The position numbers and the translations under genes are program-made. Positions 26,986 through 35,445 of a DNA stretch of 35,445 nt are shown here, piece by piece; positions within the stretch are counted from its first letter, which is position 1, and every line of letters begins with the position of its first letter. The stretch spans positions 1-35,445 of the forward strand of contig CANQBR010000018.1 in the NCBI GenBank assembly GCA_947589605.1, read 5' to 3'. The notes below the pieces were generated by a model. That model worked only from the letters and a program-made list of their open reading frames with translations, made no database searches and was not told the DNA's origin. Source of the stretch: an uncultured Phascolarctobacterium sp. (GTDB lineage: Bacteria > Bacillota > Negativicutes > Acidaminococcales > Acidaminococcaceae).

Positions 26986-27014
26986 TTGTGCTTTGAAAAT
27001 AAGTGTGGTACAAT
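26986..27014 (+). promoter_or_regulatory. Promoter for the acyl-reductase-like gene pair
   Basis: TTGTGC (26986-26991), a 17-base spacer and TACAAT (27009-27014), 31 bases before ATG 27045. Confidence 0.65.
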
Positions 27015-27044
27015 TAAGTTTCGGATAGAAAGAGGCGGGAAGCC

Positions 27045-27962
27045 ATGGAGCAGCGTTCGCAGAAAAGAGTCGTCAGTGTCAGTCTCGGCTCTTCCTCACG
27101 AGACAGCAGAGCGACGCTGGTGCTGGGCTCTGCGGAACTTTGCATCGAACGGCGGGGCACCGACGGCGACAAAGCCGCAGCTGCCGCTTTGTTGAGCTCG
27201 TTAGACGGCAAAGTTGCCGCTCTCGGCCTCGGCGGCACTGATCTTTACGTGTGGGCCGGCGGACGGCGCTACACTTTCAGAGAGAGCGCCAAACTCATCG
27301 AAGGCGTCCGCCGCACCCCCGTCGTGGACGGCAGCGGCTTGAAAAATTCGCTGGAACGGCGCTTGGTCGCTTCTCTGCAGCAGCGGGGGATAATAGATTT
27401 TGCCGGGAAAAAAGTGCTGCTGGTTTGTGCCGTCGATCGTTTCGGCTTGGCAGAAGCTTTGACGGCGGCAGGTGCTCGGCTCACTTGCGGCGACCTTATC
27501 TTCGGCTTGGATCTTCCCATACCCATCCGTTCGTTGCAAACTTTGAGCAGTTGGGCTCGCATCTTGGCGCCTTTCGTGACCCGTCTGCCTCTCAATTGGC
27601 TATACCCTACGGGTAAAGAGCAGGAGCGACGGCAGCGGGGCCGGGAAAAATATTTTCGGCAGCAGGACATCATCGCCGGCGACTTTCACTACATCAAAAA
27701 ATTCATGCCGGACGAACTGCCGGGGGCAACGGTGATCACCAACACGGTGACGGCCGCCGACAGAGAGTTGCTGCGGCAGGCGGGAGCGAAGCTTTTGATC
27801 ACCGCCACCCCCAATTTGAACGGACGCAGTTTCGGCACCAACGTGCTGGAGGCCTGTTTGGTGGCGGCGGAGGGAGCAGCCGGCCCCCTGACCGCAGAGC
27901 GTTATTTGGAGCTTTTGGACCAATATAAGATCGAAGCCTCCCTCAATTATTTACAGCAATAG
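27045..27962 (+). CDS. Conserved protein of unknown function, partner of the reductase-like gene
   Basis: A 305-residue cytosolic protein. I recall relatives in anaerobic Firmicutes annotated 'quinate 5-dehydrogenase', always beside a reductase like the next gene, but I see no convincing dehydrogenase nucleotide loop and would not rely on that name. Visible blocks are VVSVSLGSSSRDSRATLVLG (residues 9-28), RRGTDGDKAAA (36-46), ALGLGGTDLYVWAGGRRYTF (59-78) and TPVVDGSGLKNSLERRL (90-106). Then come ITNTVTAADRELLRQAGAKL and a C-terminal segment TATPNLNGRSFGTNVLEAC. The glycine-rich blocks could bind a nucleotide or acyl carrier. The gene is 28 bases upstream of the reductase and shares its promoter, so the two probably act together. 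Confidence 0.7.
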   Translation: MEQRSQKRVVSVSLGSSSRDSRATLVLGSAELCIERRGTDGDKAAAAALLSSLDGKVAALGLGGTDLYVWAGGRRYTFRESAKLIEGVRRTPVVDGSGLKNSLERRLVASLQQRGIIDFAGKKVLLVCAVDRFGLAEALTAAGARLTCGDLIFGLDLPIPIRSLQTLSSWARILAPFVTRLPLNWLYPTGKEQERRQRGREKYFRQQDIIAGDFHYIKKFMPDELPGATVITNTVTAADRELLRQAGAKLLITATPNLNGRSFGTNVLEACLVAAEGAAGPLTAERYLELLDQYKIEASLNYLQQ

Positions 27963-27990
27963 GCCTGAAAAGGAGAGCGTAATTTGTAAT

Positions 27991-29070
27991 ATGGAAAGAT
28001 TTGCCTTCATCCTGCATCCTCTTTCCCTTGCAGATATGAAGCATTTGTCCCCTTTGTTGGGCTATGTCCCCGCAAGTTGGCTGGAAGCGGCCCTGCGGAG
28101 GAAACGACCCTTCGTGGTCTCTCACATCACCGGGATCAAAAGCCCTTATGCGGAGGCAGAAGGCTATTTCATCGGCTGTCCTCTCACCGCCAAACAGATG
28201 GTCACCTTGCCGGAAGATTTTGTTTTGGAGCGGATCATTCAGGCGGGAAAGATAGCTCAGGACTTGGGCGTGAAGATTGTGGGCCTGGGAGCTTTCACCT
28301 CCATCGTGGGCGACGGCGGGCTGACGGTGGCGAAGAATTTGGATATAGCCGTCACCAGCGGCAACAGTTATACGGTAGCCACGGCGGTGCAGGGAGCGGA
28401 AGAAGCAGCGGCTCTCATGGGCAAGGAGCTGACCGACTGCAAGGCCGTAGTGGTGGGGGCCAGCGGCAGTATCGGTGCTGCCGCAGTGAAGCTTTTGGCG
28501 GCTAGGGTGCGGCACATAGTTTTAGTGGCGCGGCACTTGCCGCCTTTGGAAGAACTGGCGCAGGAAGTCACTGCTGCTCACGACTGTCAAGTGACGGTGA
28601 CAGACGACATCCATAAGGCACTGCACGAAGCTGACATCGTGCTGACGGTGACCAGTTCGTTGGACTTTTTGATCGAGGCCGCCGACTTGAAAGCGGGAGC
28701 GGTGGTGTGCGATGTGGCCCGGCCCCGCAATGTCTCCAGAGAAGTGAGCCGGCAGCGGCGGGACGTGCTGGTGATTGAAGGCGGAGTGATCAAAGTGCCG
28801 GGGCAGGTCCGCTTCGGTTTCGACTTCGGTTTTCCTCCGGGCACGGCCTACGCCTGCATGGCGGAGACCATGATCTTGGCTTTGGAGGGTCGCTACGAAA
28901 GTTTTTCTCTGGGCCGCTCGCTGGACGTGACCAAGATCGGGGAGATCGCCCGCTTGGCCGTAAAGCACGGCTTCGGGCTGGCCGGTTTCCGCAATTTCGA
29001 GAGGGCGGTTACCGCCGCTCACATCGAAGAAGTGAAGCGCTACGGCCTTCAAGGATCGGTTCGATCCTGA
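27991..29070 (+). CDS. Acyl-ACP reductase-like protein (AAR family architecture)
   Basis: A 359-residue protein. Its best match that I can recognise is the cyanobacterial long-chain acyl-ACP reductase, which makes fatty aldehyde. The order is the same: a start like FAFILHPLSLADMKHL, a helix KIAQDLGVKIVGLGAFTSIV, the NAD(P)-binding GASGSIG (about 156-162), then a cysteine block TAYACMAETMILALEG with Cys289. In the Synechococcus enzyme the active-site Cys294 sits in the equivalent ACFAE sequence. The ending SLGRSLDVTKIGEIARLAVK plus HGF also matches. Automatic pipelines may call it shikimate dehydrogenase because of the Rossmann domain. The ribosome site GGAGAG is 15 bases from ATG 27991, an unusually long gap. 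The likely product is a fatty aldehyde or alcohol; this is inference. Confidence 0.75.
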   Translation: MERFAFILHPLSLADMKHLSPLLGYVPASWLEAALRRKRPFVVSHITGIKSPYAEAEGYFIGCPLTAKQMVTLPEDFVLERIIQAGKIAQDLGVKIVGLGAFTSIVGDGGLTVAKNLDIAVTSGNSYTVATAVQGAEEAAALMGKELTDCKAVVVGASGSIGAAAVKLLAARVRHIVLVARHLPPLEELAQEVTAAHDCQVTVTDDIHKALHEADIVLTVTSSLDFLIEAADLKAGAVVCDVARPRNVSREVSRQRRDVLVIEGGVIKVPGQVRFGFDFGFPPGTAYACMAETMILALEGRYESFSLGRSLDVTKIGEIARLAVKHGFGLAGFRNFERAVTAAHIEEVKRYGLQGSVRS

Positions 29071-29104
29071 CGAATCGCACCATTGCGTAAAAAACGCTGG
29101 CGAT
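29052..29104 (+). other. Two hairpins between the reductase-like gene and greA
   Basis: AGGATCG-GTT-CGATCCT (29052-29068) ends at the stop codon. ATCGC...GCGT-AAAAA-ACGC...GCGAT (29074-29104) follows. Neither has a T tail, so termination is doubtful; RNA stability or processing control is possible. I saw no good promoter in the remaining 70 bases before greA. Confidence 0.4.
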
Positions 29105-29173
29105 ATATCTGCATCTATGATCAAAAAAACACGGAGACAGGCACAGGGCCTGCCGCCGAGAGAGGGGTAGACC

Positions 29174-31175
<2,002 letters not shown>

Positions 31176-31228
31176 AGGGTCGTTTAAAAGAAGTCGAGCT
31201 CACACTTCCCGACAAAATATTGAAACCT

Positions 31229-31268
31229 AAAACCGTTGTTGCCTTAAAAAAAGCAGCAGCGGTTTTTT
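31229..31268 (+). terminator. Strong terminator after lysS
   Basis: AAAACCGTTGTTGC (31229-31242) pairs with GCAGCAGCGGTTTT (31253-31266), 14 bp with two G-U pairs, and the T run continues to 31268. A small second hairpin, ATCGG-CGAAAA-CCGAT (31269-31284), follows at once. Confidence 0.88.
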
Positions 31269-31327
31269 ATCGGCGAAAACCGATGAAGAAAGAGGTCGAT
31301 TATCAATGTAAAGGCAAAATCGTCAGA

Positions 31328-31365
31328 GTAAATGCAAAAAGTCTGAAGTCGATCTTTGCGTTTAC
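31328..31365. repeat. Inverted repeat in the lysS-CoA-transferase gap
   Basis: GTAAATGCAAA (31328-31338) pairs over 11 bases with TTTGCGTTTAC (31355-31365), with one G-U. It shares the 12-mer AAATGCAAAAAG with the hairpin at 26902-26930. It may be a copy of a small intergenic element; the rest of the gap 31285-31417 holds nothing else I can name. Confidence 0.4.
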
Positions 31366-31417
31366 TTTGACAAAAAACACCGATGAAGACAGAAACCATC
31401 TTCAGATAATGTTCAGA

Positions 31418-31446
31418 TTGTGTATCGTTGCACGTTAGGGTATAAT
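31418..31446 (+). promoter_or_regulatory. Promoter and leader of the CoA-transferase gene
   Basis: TTGTGT (31418-31423), a 17-base spacer and TATAAT (31441-31446). The roughly 110-base leader contains GAGGCGC/GCGCTC (about 31481-31499). It also contains a longer stem, AAATTC (31500-31505)/GAATTT (31530-31535), enclosing TGCC/GGCA, before the ribosome site GAGGAG at 31552-31557. Confidence 0.65.
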
Positions 31447-31563
31447 ATCATCAAAGCATTCGCTCAAGGAGAGTAGGGCGGAGGCGCTTGCCTGCGCTCA
31501 AATTCGTGCCCGTAAAGGCAAAGAAATCGGAATTTAGCTAACAACGGCTGCGAGGAGAATAAT

Positions 31564-32676
31564 ATGGACGCATTAGAGGGCATCAGAGTTTTAGACTTGT
31601 CCCGTTTGCTGCCGGGGCCGTACTGCACCATGCTGCTGGCCGACTTCGGTGCGGAAGTTATTAAAGTGGAAGAGCCGGTGCGGGGAGATTATTCCCGCAC
31701 CTTTCCCCCTTTTTTGCAAGACATGGGCTACTGGCATCTGCAGCTGAACCGCAACAAAAAGAGCGTCGCTATCGATCTAAAGAGCGAGGCTGGCAAGCAA
31801 GCCTTTTTGAAATTGGCGAAGACAGCGGATGTGGTGGTGGAAAGCTATCGCCCAGGGGTGCTGCGGCGTTTGGGGATAGATTACGCCGCCGTGAGCCGCA
31901 TCAATCCGAAAATAATTTACTGCAGCCTCACCGGCTACGGTAAAAAGGGGCCGCTGGCAGGGCAAGCAGATCATGACATCGGTTATCTTTCTTTGAGCGG
32001 CATCACCGACATGAGCGGCGAGGCGGGCGGCGCTCCCGCTTTGCCCGGAGTGCTGATGGCCGACATGAACGGAGCGATGGCTGCGGCCGTGGGCATCATG
32101 CTGGCTCTGCGTCAGGCAGAACGCAGCGGCCGGGGGCAGGAAGTGGACATCAGCCTCTACAACGTGGCCATGTCTTTGCTGCCGGGGGCGGCCAGCCTCT
32201 ACTTCGGTAGCGGCTTCGTGGCCAAGCGGGGCAACAACTGGCTGACAGGGGCTAATCCCAATTACAACATCTACGCCACCGAAGACGGAAGATATGTTGC
32301 GGTGGGCTGCTTGGAGAAAAAATTCTGGCGCAACTTGTGCGCCGCTTTGGAGCGGACCGACCTTACCGACCTTATCGACGACGAAGCCAACTATCCTTAT
32401 TTGAAGAAGGAACTGGCGGCGGTCTTTGGGAAAAAAAGTTTGGCTCAATGGCAGCGGGAACTGGCGGGGAAAGATACCTGCGTCACGCCCGTGCTGGATT
32501 ACGGTGAGGCCTGCGCCGCTAAACAGACAGAGGCGGGAGAGATGGTGCTGGAAGCGGATGACCCGGAGCTGGGACCATACAAAATGTTGGGCTTCCCCAT
32601 CAAATTATCGGCGACCCCGGCGGCCTTGCGCAAAAGAGCGCCTCGTTTGGGCGAAGACAACGACGAATACATTTAG
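31564..32676 (+). CDS. CaiB/BaiF family CoA-transferase or acyl-CoA racemase
   Basis: A 370-residue family III CoA-transferase. It opens with LEGIRVLDLSRLLPGPYCTM and LADFGAEVIKVEEP and continues with NRNKKSVAIDLKSE and SLTGYGKKGPLAGQADHDIGY. Two features point to the alpha-methylacyl-CoA racemase branch: His137 in DHDIGYLSLSG and Asp167 in GVLMADMNGAM line up with the His126/Asp156 acid-base pair of the mycobacterial racemase. However, Asp167 also corresponds to the nucleophile of CoA-transferases, so the reaction stays open. It is a stand-alone gene with its own promoter and no pathway neighbours, so the acid substrate cannot be guessed from context. Confidence 0.88.
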   Translation: MDALEGIRVLDLSRLLPGPYCTMLLADFGAEVIKVEEPVRGDYSRTFPPFLQDMGYWHLQLNRNKKSVAIDLKSEAGKQAFLKLAKTADVVVESYRPGVLRRLGIDYAAVSRINPKIIYCSLTGYGKKGPLAGQADHDIGYLSLSGITDMSGEAGGAPALPGVLMADMNGAMAAAVGIMLALRQAERSGRGQEVDISLYNVAMSLLPGAASLYFGSGFVAKRGNNWLTGANPNYNIYATEDGRYVAVGCLEKKFWRNLCAALERTDLTDLIDDEANYPYLKKELAAVFGKKSLAQWQRELAGKDTCVTPVLDYGEACAAKQTEAGEMVLEADDPELGPYKMLGFPIKLSATPAALRKRAPRLGEDNDEYI

Positions 32677-33103
32677 GTAAAGAGCGAAGGGTCACAGTCT
32701 TTGCCTTGGGGCCGCCGGGCGCGAGCGAATCGCAGCGAAGCTTTGATGAAAAGAAAAAAGGAAAAGCCGACAGAAACAAAAGATCGGCATAAAAGCATAT
32801 ATCAACGAAGCGGCAGCGCAAAGTTTTCTCCTCATCCTTACGAACGAGGGGGAGGACGAAAAAGCCTGCCACTTCGTTTTCATCAGTAAAAACAATTAAC
32901 AGAGATTTTCAACTGCAGTACGACGCAACTTATTGTTGAATAAAAATGACAACTGCTTTGAGACTGCGGAATTTTTCCAAAAGTTGATACTCAATGGCAG
33001 AAGCAGAAATAAAAAAGCGAAAACTTTGCGACATCAGAAAAAAGTAATAGGATTTCTTTGTAATGATACTTAAGAAAAGAAGCGTGATATTTTTGTAAAG
33101 TCC
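32677..33103. other. Long non-coding stretch with a hairpin region
   Basis: I find no supportable gene in these bases. The first part holds short palindromes (GCGAATCGC, TCGCAGCGA near 32718-32733) and GCCGA/TCGGC (32766-32787). AACGAAGCGGCAG (32804-32816) pairs with CTGCCACTTCGTT (32866-32878) at 12 of 13 positions around CCTC/GAGG inner pairs, followed by TTTTC, so it may end the CoA-transferase transcript. From about 32885 to 33100 the sequence is AT-rich without clear structure. Short open frames here lack ribosome sites and family resemblance. Confidence 0.45.
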
Positions 33104-33139
33104 TTGACTTTGCAACAGAAAGAAGTATAATTCTAATTA
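33104..33139 (+). promoter_or_regulatory. Promoter of the PerR-like gene with overlapping Per/Fur-like box
   Basis: TTGACT (33104-33109), a 16-base spacer and TATAAT (33126-33131). The 15 bases GTATAATTCTAATTA (33125-33139) match the Bacillus Per box TTATAATNATTATAA at about 11 positions and overlap the -10, which would fit autorepression. Confidence 0.65.
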
Positions 33140-33169
33140 AGAACAGATTTTGATAGGAGGTCGCTTGCA

Positions 33170-33604
33170 ATGGCAAAGATCAAAAGAAACACCATTCAAA
33201 GACAGTTAGTGATCGCCGCAGTGCGGTTTTTGGCGGACCATCCTACTGCCGAAGAAGTTTACGATCGGATCGTGATGGAATATCCCGATATCAGCAAGGG
33301 AACGGTGTACCGCAATCTCAATTCTTTGGTGGAGTGCGGCCTTTTGGGCAGAGTATCTGTGCCCAGCGGCGCCGATCGCTATGACCACATCCTGTCGCGG
33401 CACTACCACATCAAGTGCAGCCGTTGCGGCAAGTTCATGAACGTGGAGAACATCGATTACATCCAAGGCTTAGACGAAAAGGTGGCCGCTGCCACTCACT
33501 ACAAGATGAACCACCACGACATCGTTTTCAGCGGGCTCTGCCCCGATTGTGCAAAAGCGGCGGAGGAAGAGGAGGCCCAGCTGTTGGGCGACGATGCGAA
33601 CTGA
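33170..33604 (+). CDS. Fur-family metalloregulator, PerR-like
   Basis: A 144-residue Fur-family repressor. The winged helix covers residues 1-62 (HPTAEEVYDRI, then KGTVYRNLNSLVECGLL). The structural zinc site has four cysteines, CSRC at 83-86 and CPDC at 124-127, as in PerR. The regulatory metal ligands of Bacillus PerR (His37, Asp85, His91, His93, Asp104) align with His24, Asp72, His78, His80 and, unusually, Asn91. The N-terminus is about 13 residues shorter than in Bacillus PerR. GGAGG at 33157-33161 supports ATG 33170. It probably controls peroxide or metal stress genes, but the Asn leaves the sensed signal uncertain. Confidence 0.9.
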   Translation: MAKIKRNTIQRQLVIAAVRFLADHPTAEEVYDRIVMEYPDISKGTVYRNLNSLVECGLLGRVSVPSGADRYDHILSRHYHIKCSRCGKFMNVENIDYIQGLDEKVAAATHYKMNHHDIVFSGLCPDCAKAAEEEEAQLLGDDAN

Positions 33605-33629
33605 AAAAAGAAGAAAAAGCAAAATAAAT

Positions 33630-33665
33630 GAGCCGTCATCTTACGATGACGGCTCGCTGTTTTTT
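33630..33665. terminator. Bidirectional terminator between the perR-like gene and putP
   Basis: GAGCCGTCATC (33630-33640), loop TTAC, GATGACGGCTC (33645-33655) is a perfect 11-bp stem. T runs exist on both strands (TTTTTT from 33660 on +; ATTTATTTTG on - below 33630). It serves the two convergent genes. Confidence 0.9.
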
Positions 33666-33675
33666 AGGAGAGAGT

Positions 33676-35127
33676 TTATTCTTTGTAGTCGGCGGCTCTG
33701 TCGAAAAGATCCAGCACCTCGGCTCTGGGCTCGGGGGTGGCCAAGGCGACAGCCACACCGGCGATGAAGCTGGCGATGAAGCCGGGGAGGATCTCATAGA
33801 TGCCGGTGGAGGAGAGGCAGAGCAGCCAAAGGATGTCCACAACTGCGCCTACCACGATGGCGGCGACGGCGCCTTGGAAATTAAAGCGGCGCCAATAAAG
33901 GCTGAGCATGATGGCCGGGCCGAAGGCTGCGCCGAACACGCCCCAAGCGTTGGACACCAAGTCCATGATGGAGCCGGCGTTGGGAGAAGAGGCCATGAAG
34001 AAGGCGGCCACGGCGATGCCCAGCACCACCAGCCGGCCGGCCCAGAGCATTTCTTTATTGCTGGCCCGGTCGTGGCGGAAGATGGGCTTATAAATATCGG
34101 AAGCGAAGGAAGAAGCGGAGGCCAGCAACTGGCTGTCCGCGGTGCTCATGGAAGCGGAGAGAACGGCAGAAAGAAGGATGCCGCTGATGAGGGCGGGGAA
34201 AATGTTCCTCACCATGGTGACGAAGACGAGGGCGTTTTTGTTGATGCTCTCATCCATGCCCAAATACATACGGCCGATGATGCCCACCAAAGTGGCGAAG
34301 AGAAGGATGAGGCCGGTCCAGCCTACGCCGATGGCGGCGGCTTTCTTCACTTCTTTGGAAGAGCGGAGGCTCATGAAACGGATGATGACATGGGGCATGC
34401 CGAAGTAGCCCAAGCCCCACACCAAGCCCGACACCACTACTCGCCAATCGGCAGTGGGATCCCAAAATTCGGGAGGGATGGCGGCGGTGGCCGCCGGGTC
34501 GATGAGGTTGATGGCGAAGATGGGGGCGATGAGCAGGGCACCCAGCATGATCAACCCTTGGAAGAAATCGGTCCAGCATACAGCGTAGAAGCCGCCCAAG
34601 AAAGTGTAGCCCACGATGACGATGGCGGTGAGGTACATGGCGGTGGTCTGGTCGATGCCGATGACGGTGTTGAAGAGAGCGCCGCAGGCTTTTAGGCTGG
34701 AAGCGGCGTAGATGGTGTAGGCGACGATGAAGATTACGGCGCACACTACCTGCAAGGCTTTCGAAGAAGAACGAAAGCGATTGGTGAGGTACTGGGGAAC
34801 GGTGATGGCGTCCTCGGCGACGATGGAGAAATTACGCAGCCGCTTGGCCTCATAGATCCAGCTCAAAGAGTAGCCTATGAGGAGGCCGACGCTGATCCAG
34901 ATCTGCCCCAGGCCCAGAGCGTAGATGGAGGTGGGCAGGCCCATCAGCACCCAGGCGCTCATGTCGGAGGCGCCGGCACTGAGGGCGGTGACCCAAGGGC
35001 TCATCTGCCTGTCGCCCAAAAAATAGCTTTTATCGCCGTCTTCTTTGCTCTTGATGAAAAAGTAGACGCCGATGGCCAGAACGAAGATCAAATAGACAAC
35101 AAAGACGCTGACTTCTACCAGATTCAC
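33676..35127 (-). CDS. putP: Sodium/proline symporter
   Basis: A 483-residue sodium:solute symporter (SSF family) of the PutP type, with about 13 membrane helices. PutP imports proline using the sodium gradient. Typical PutP segments are SYFLGDRQMSPWVTALSAGA with SDMSAWVLMGLP (residues 34-65), the GGFYAVCWTDFFQGLIMLGA signature (about 178-197), and SAVLSASMSTADSQLLASAS (sodium site, about 316-335). The start is GTG at 35127, with GAGGGG about ten bases upstream. It is transcribed from its own promoter, toward the perR-like gene, and shares a terminator with it. Proline may serve as osmolyte or as an electron acceptor; no proline reductase gene is seen nearby. Confidence 0.93.
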   Translation of the reverse strand: MNLVEVSVFVVYLIFVLAIGVYFFIKSKEDGDKSYFLGDRQMSPWVTALSAGASDMSAWVLMGLPTSIYALGLGQIWISVGLLIGYSLSWIYEAKRLRNFSIVAEDAITVPQYLTNRFRSSSKALQVVCAVIFIVAYTIYAASSLKACGALFNTVIGIDQTTAMYLTAIVIVGYTFLGGFYAVCWTDFFQGLIMLGALLIAPIFAINLIDPAATAAIPPEFWDPTADWRVVVSGLVWGLGYFGMPHVIIRFMSLRSSKEVKKAAAIGVGWTGLILLFATLVGIIGRMYLGMDESINKNALVFVTMVRNIFPALISGILLSAVLSASMSTADSQLLASASSFASDIYKPIFRHDRASNKEMLWAGRLVVLGIAVAAFFMASSPNAGSIMDLVSNAWGVFGAAFGPAIMLSLYWRRFNFQGAVAAIVVGAVVDILWLLCLSSTGIYEILPGFIASFIAGVAVALATPEPRAEVLDLFDRAADYKE

Positions 35128-35162
35128 GGATACTCAACCCCTCAAAAAATACTATACAAAAC

Positions 35163-35191
35163 ATTATACCCCTATTCGAGAGCGGTAACAA
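35163..35191 (-). promoter_or_regulatory. Promoter for putP
   Basis: On the - strand TTGTTA (35191-35186), a 17-base spacer and TATAAT (35168-35163), 36 bases before the GTG start. The region 35192-35320 is A-rich and otherwise without signals I recognise. Confidence 0.7.
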
Positions 35192-35326
35192 GAAAAAAAT
35201 AAGCTTTGAGCAAAAGGAAGAGAGAAAAAAATCCGCACATTTGAGAAAAAAGTCCGGGTGAAAGCAAAATTAAGAAAGAAAAAAACTCCGCCAGCGCAGG
35301 TAAGAGGTCCCATCGCAAAGTTAGTG

Positions 35327-35332
35327 TATAAT
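35327..35332 (+). promoter_or_regulatory. Probable -10 element for the gene at the window end
   Basis: TATAAT at 35327-35332 has no good -35 at the right spacing. It would start a leader of about 100 bases that contains the two hairpins described next. Confidence 0.4.
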
Positions 35333-35359
35333 TTTCGTTGGCAAGCTCAATAAAATAAA

Positions 35360-35382
35360 GGGAAGGGTTTTTCCCCTTCCCT
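35360..35382 (+). terminator. Hairpin/terminator-like element in the final leader
   Basis: GGGAAGGG (35360-35367) pairs with CCCTTCCC (about 35374-35381) around a T-rich loop. No T run follows directly, so it may be a leader hairpin or attenuator rather than a full terminator. Confidence 0.5.
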
Positions 35383-35383
35383 A

Positions 35384-35444
35384 ATCATGCAAAATATCTT
35401 ATTATTTTAAGGGCCAAACAAAAAATAAAGGAGTTTTGCATGAT
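35384..35444 (+). promoter_or_regulatory. Inverted repeat covering the start codon of the last, cut-off gene
   Basis: ATCATGCAAAA (35384-35394) is perfectly complementary to TTTTGCATGAT (35434-35444). The 3' arm contains the tandem ATGATG (35440-35445), and the ribosome site AAGGAG (35428-35433) sits in the loop beside the stem. The gene itself is cut by the window edge after two codons, so nothing can be said of its product. Confidence 0.5.
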
Positions 35445-35445
35445 G

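Noticed and set aside
32701-32889. A 62-codon frame in the gap before the PerR-like gene
   Set aside because: No ribosome site, Lys/Arg-rich low-complexity translation, and it crosses hairpins.
33628-34695. A 355-codon open frame on the + strand
   Set aside because: It is antisense to putP and rich in Gly, His and Asp from the complement of membrane-helix codons; it also runs through the terminator.

Overview
The window is a 35.4 kb chromosomal segment of moderate-to-high GC from a low-GC-lineage relative (Firmicutes/Bacillota). The gene order is the giveaway. mfd, a SpoVB/YabM-type flippase, yabN (methylase-MazG), hup, divIC, yabR (S1), tilS, hpt, ftsH, birA, coaX, dusB, greA and lysS all lie on the + strand, in the order of the Bacillus/Clostridia mfd-to-lysS block. 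The sporulation genes usually interleaved in that block (spoVT, yabP, yabQ, spoIIE) are absent, and coding is tight. With a CoA-transferase/racemase and the absence of aerobic genes, a non-sporulating anaerobe such as a member of the Negativicutes (Acidaminococcaceae-like) is my best guess; this is inference, not proof.

Region 1 (1-2273) is an accessory end with lower GC: a LicD phosphotransferase followed by a fused short-chain dehydrogenase/cytidylyltransferase, i.e. surface-polysaccharide decoration with a CDP-activated alcohol. Region 2 (2280-4740) is a LysR regulator with a clear T-N11-A palindrome in the divergent promoter, facing a 70-residue protein and an exported alpha/beta hydrolase. 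Region 3 (4820-10777) holds ybaK, then a DUF1934-argS-pyrG-sppA-membrane-protein run from one strong promoter. Region 4 (10800-15260) is glpX, a strong terminator, a chain of 6-bp-stem hairpins and mfd.

Region 5 (15321-26881) is the conserved housekeeping block. It contains a probable structured RNA with its own terminator between hup and divIC. Several genes here start within about 35 bases of a terminator hairpin with no visible promoter between. Region 6 (26986-31268) begins with a strong promoter in front of two poorly understood genes: a 305-residue conserved protein and a protein with the architecture of the cyanobacterial acyl-ACP reductase, including its active-site cysteine motif. 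greA and lysS follow.

Region 7 (31269-35445) holds a CaiB-family CoA-transferase/racemase with a structured leader, a long non-coding stretch, a PerR/Fur-like regulator, a convergent terminator, and putP (sodium/proline symporter) on the - strand. It ends with the first two codons of another gene, whose start lies in a perfect 11-bp inverted repeat. No tRNA, rRNA, CRISPR, insertion sequence or prophage gene was seen.

The most promising undescribed system is the acyl-ACP-reductase-like gene with its partner (27045-29070), which could make fatty aldehyde or alcohol in an anaerobe. Next come the SDR-cytidylyltransferase/LicD pair and the structured RNA at 18896-19093.
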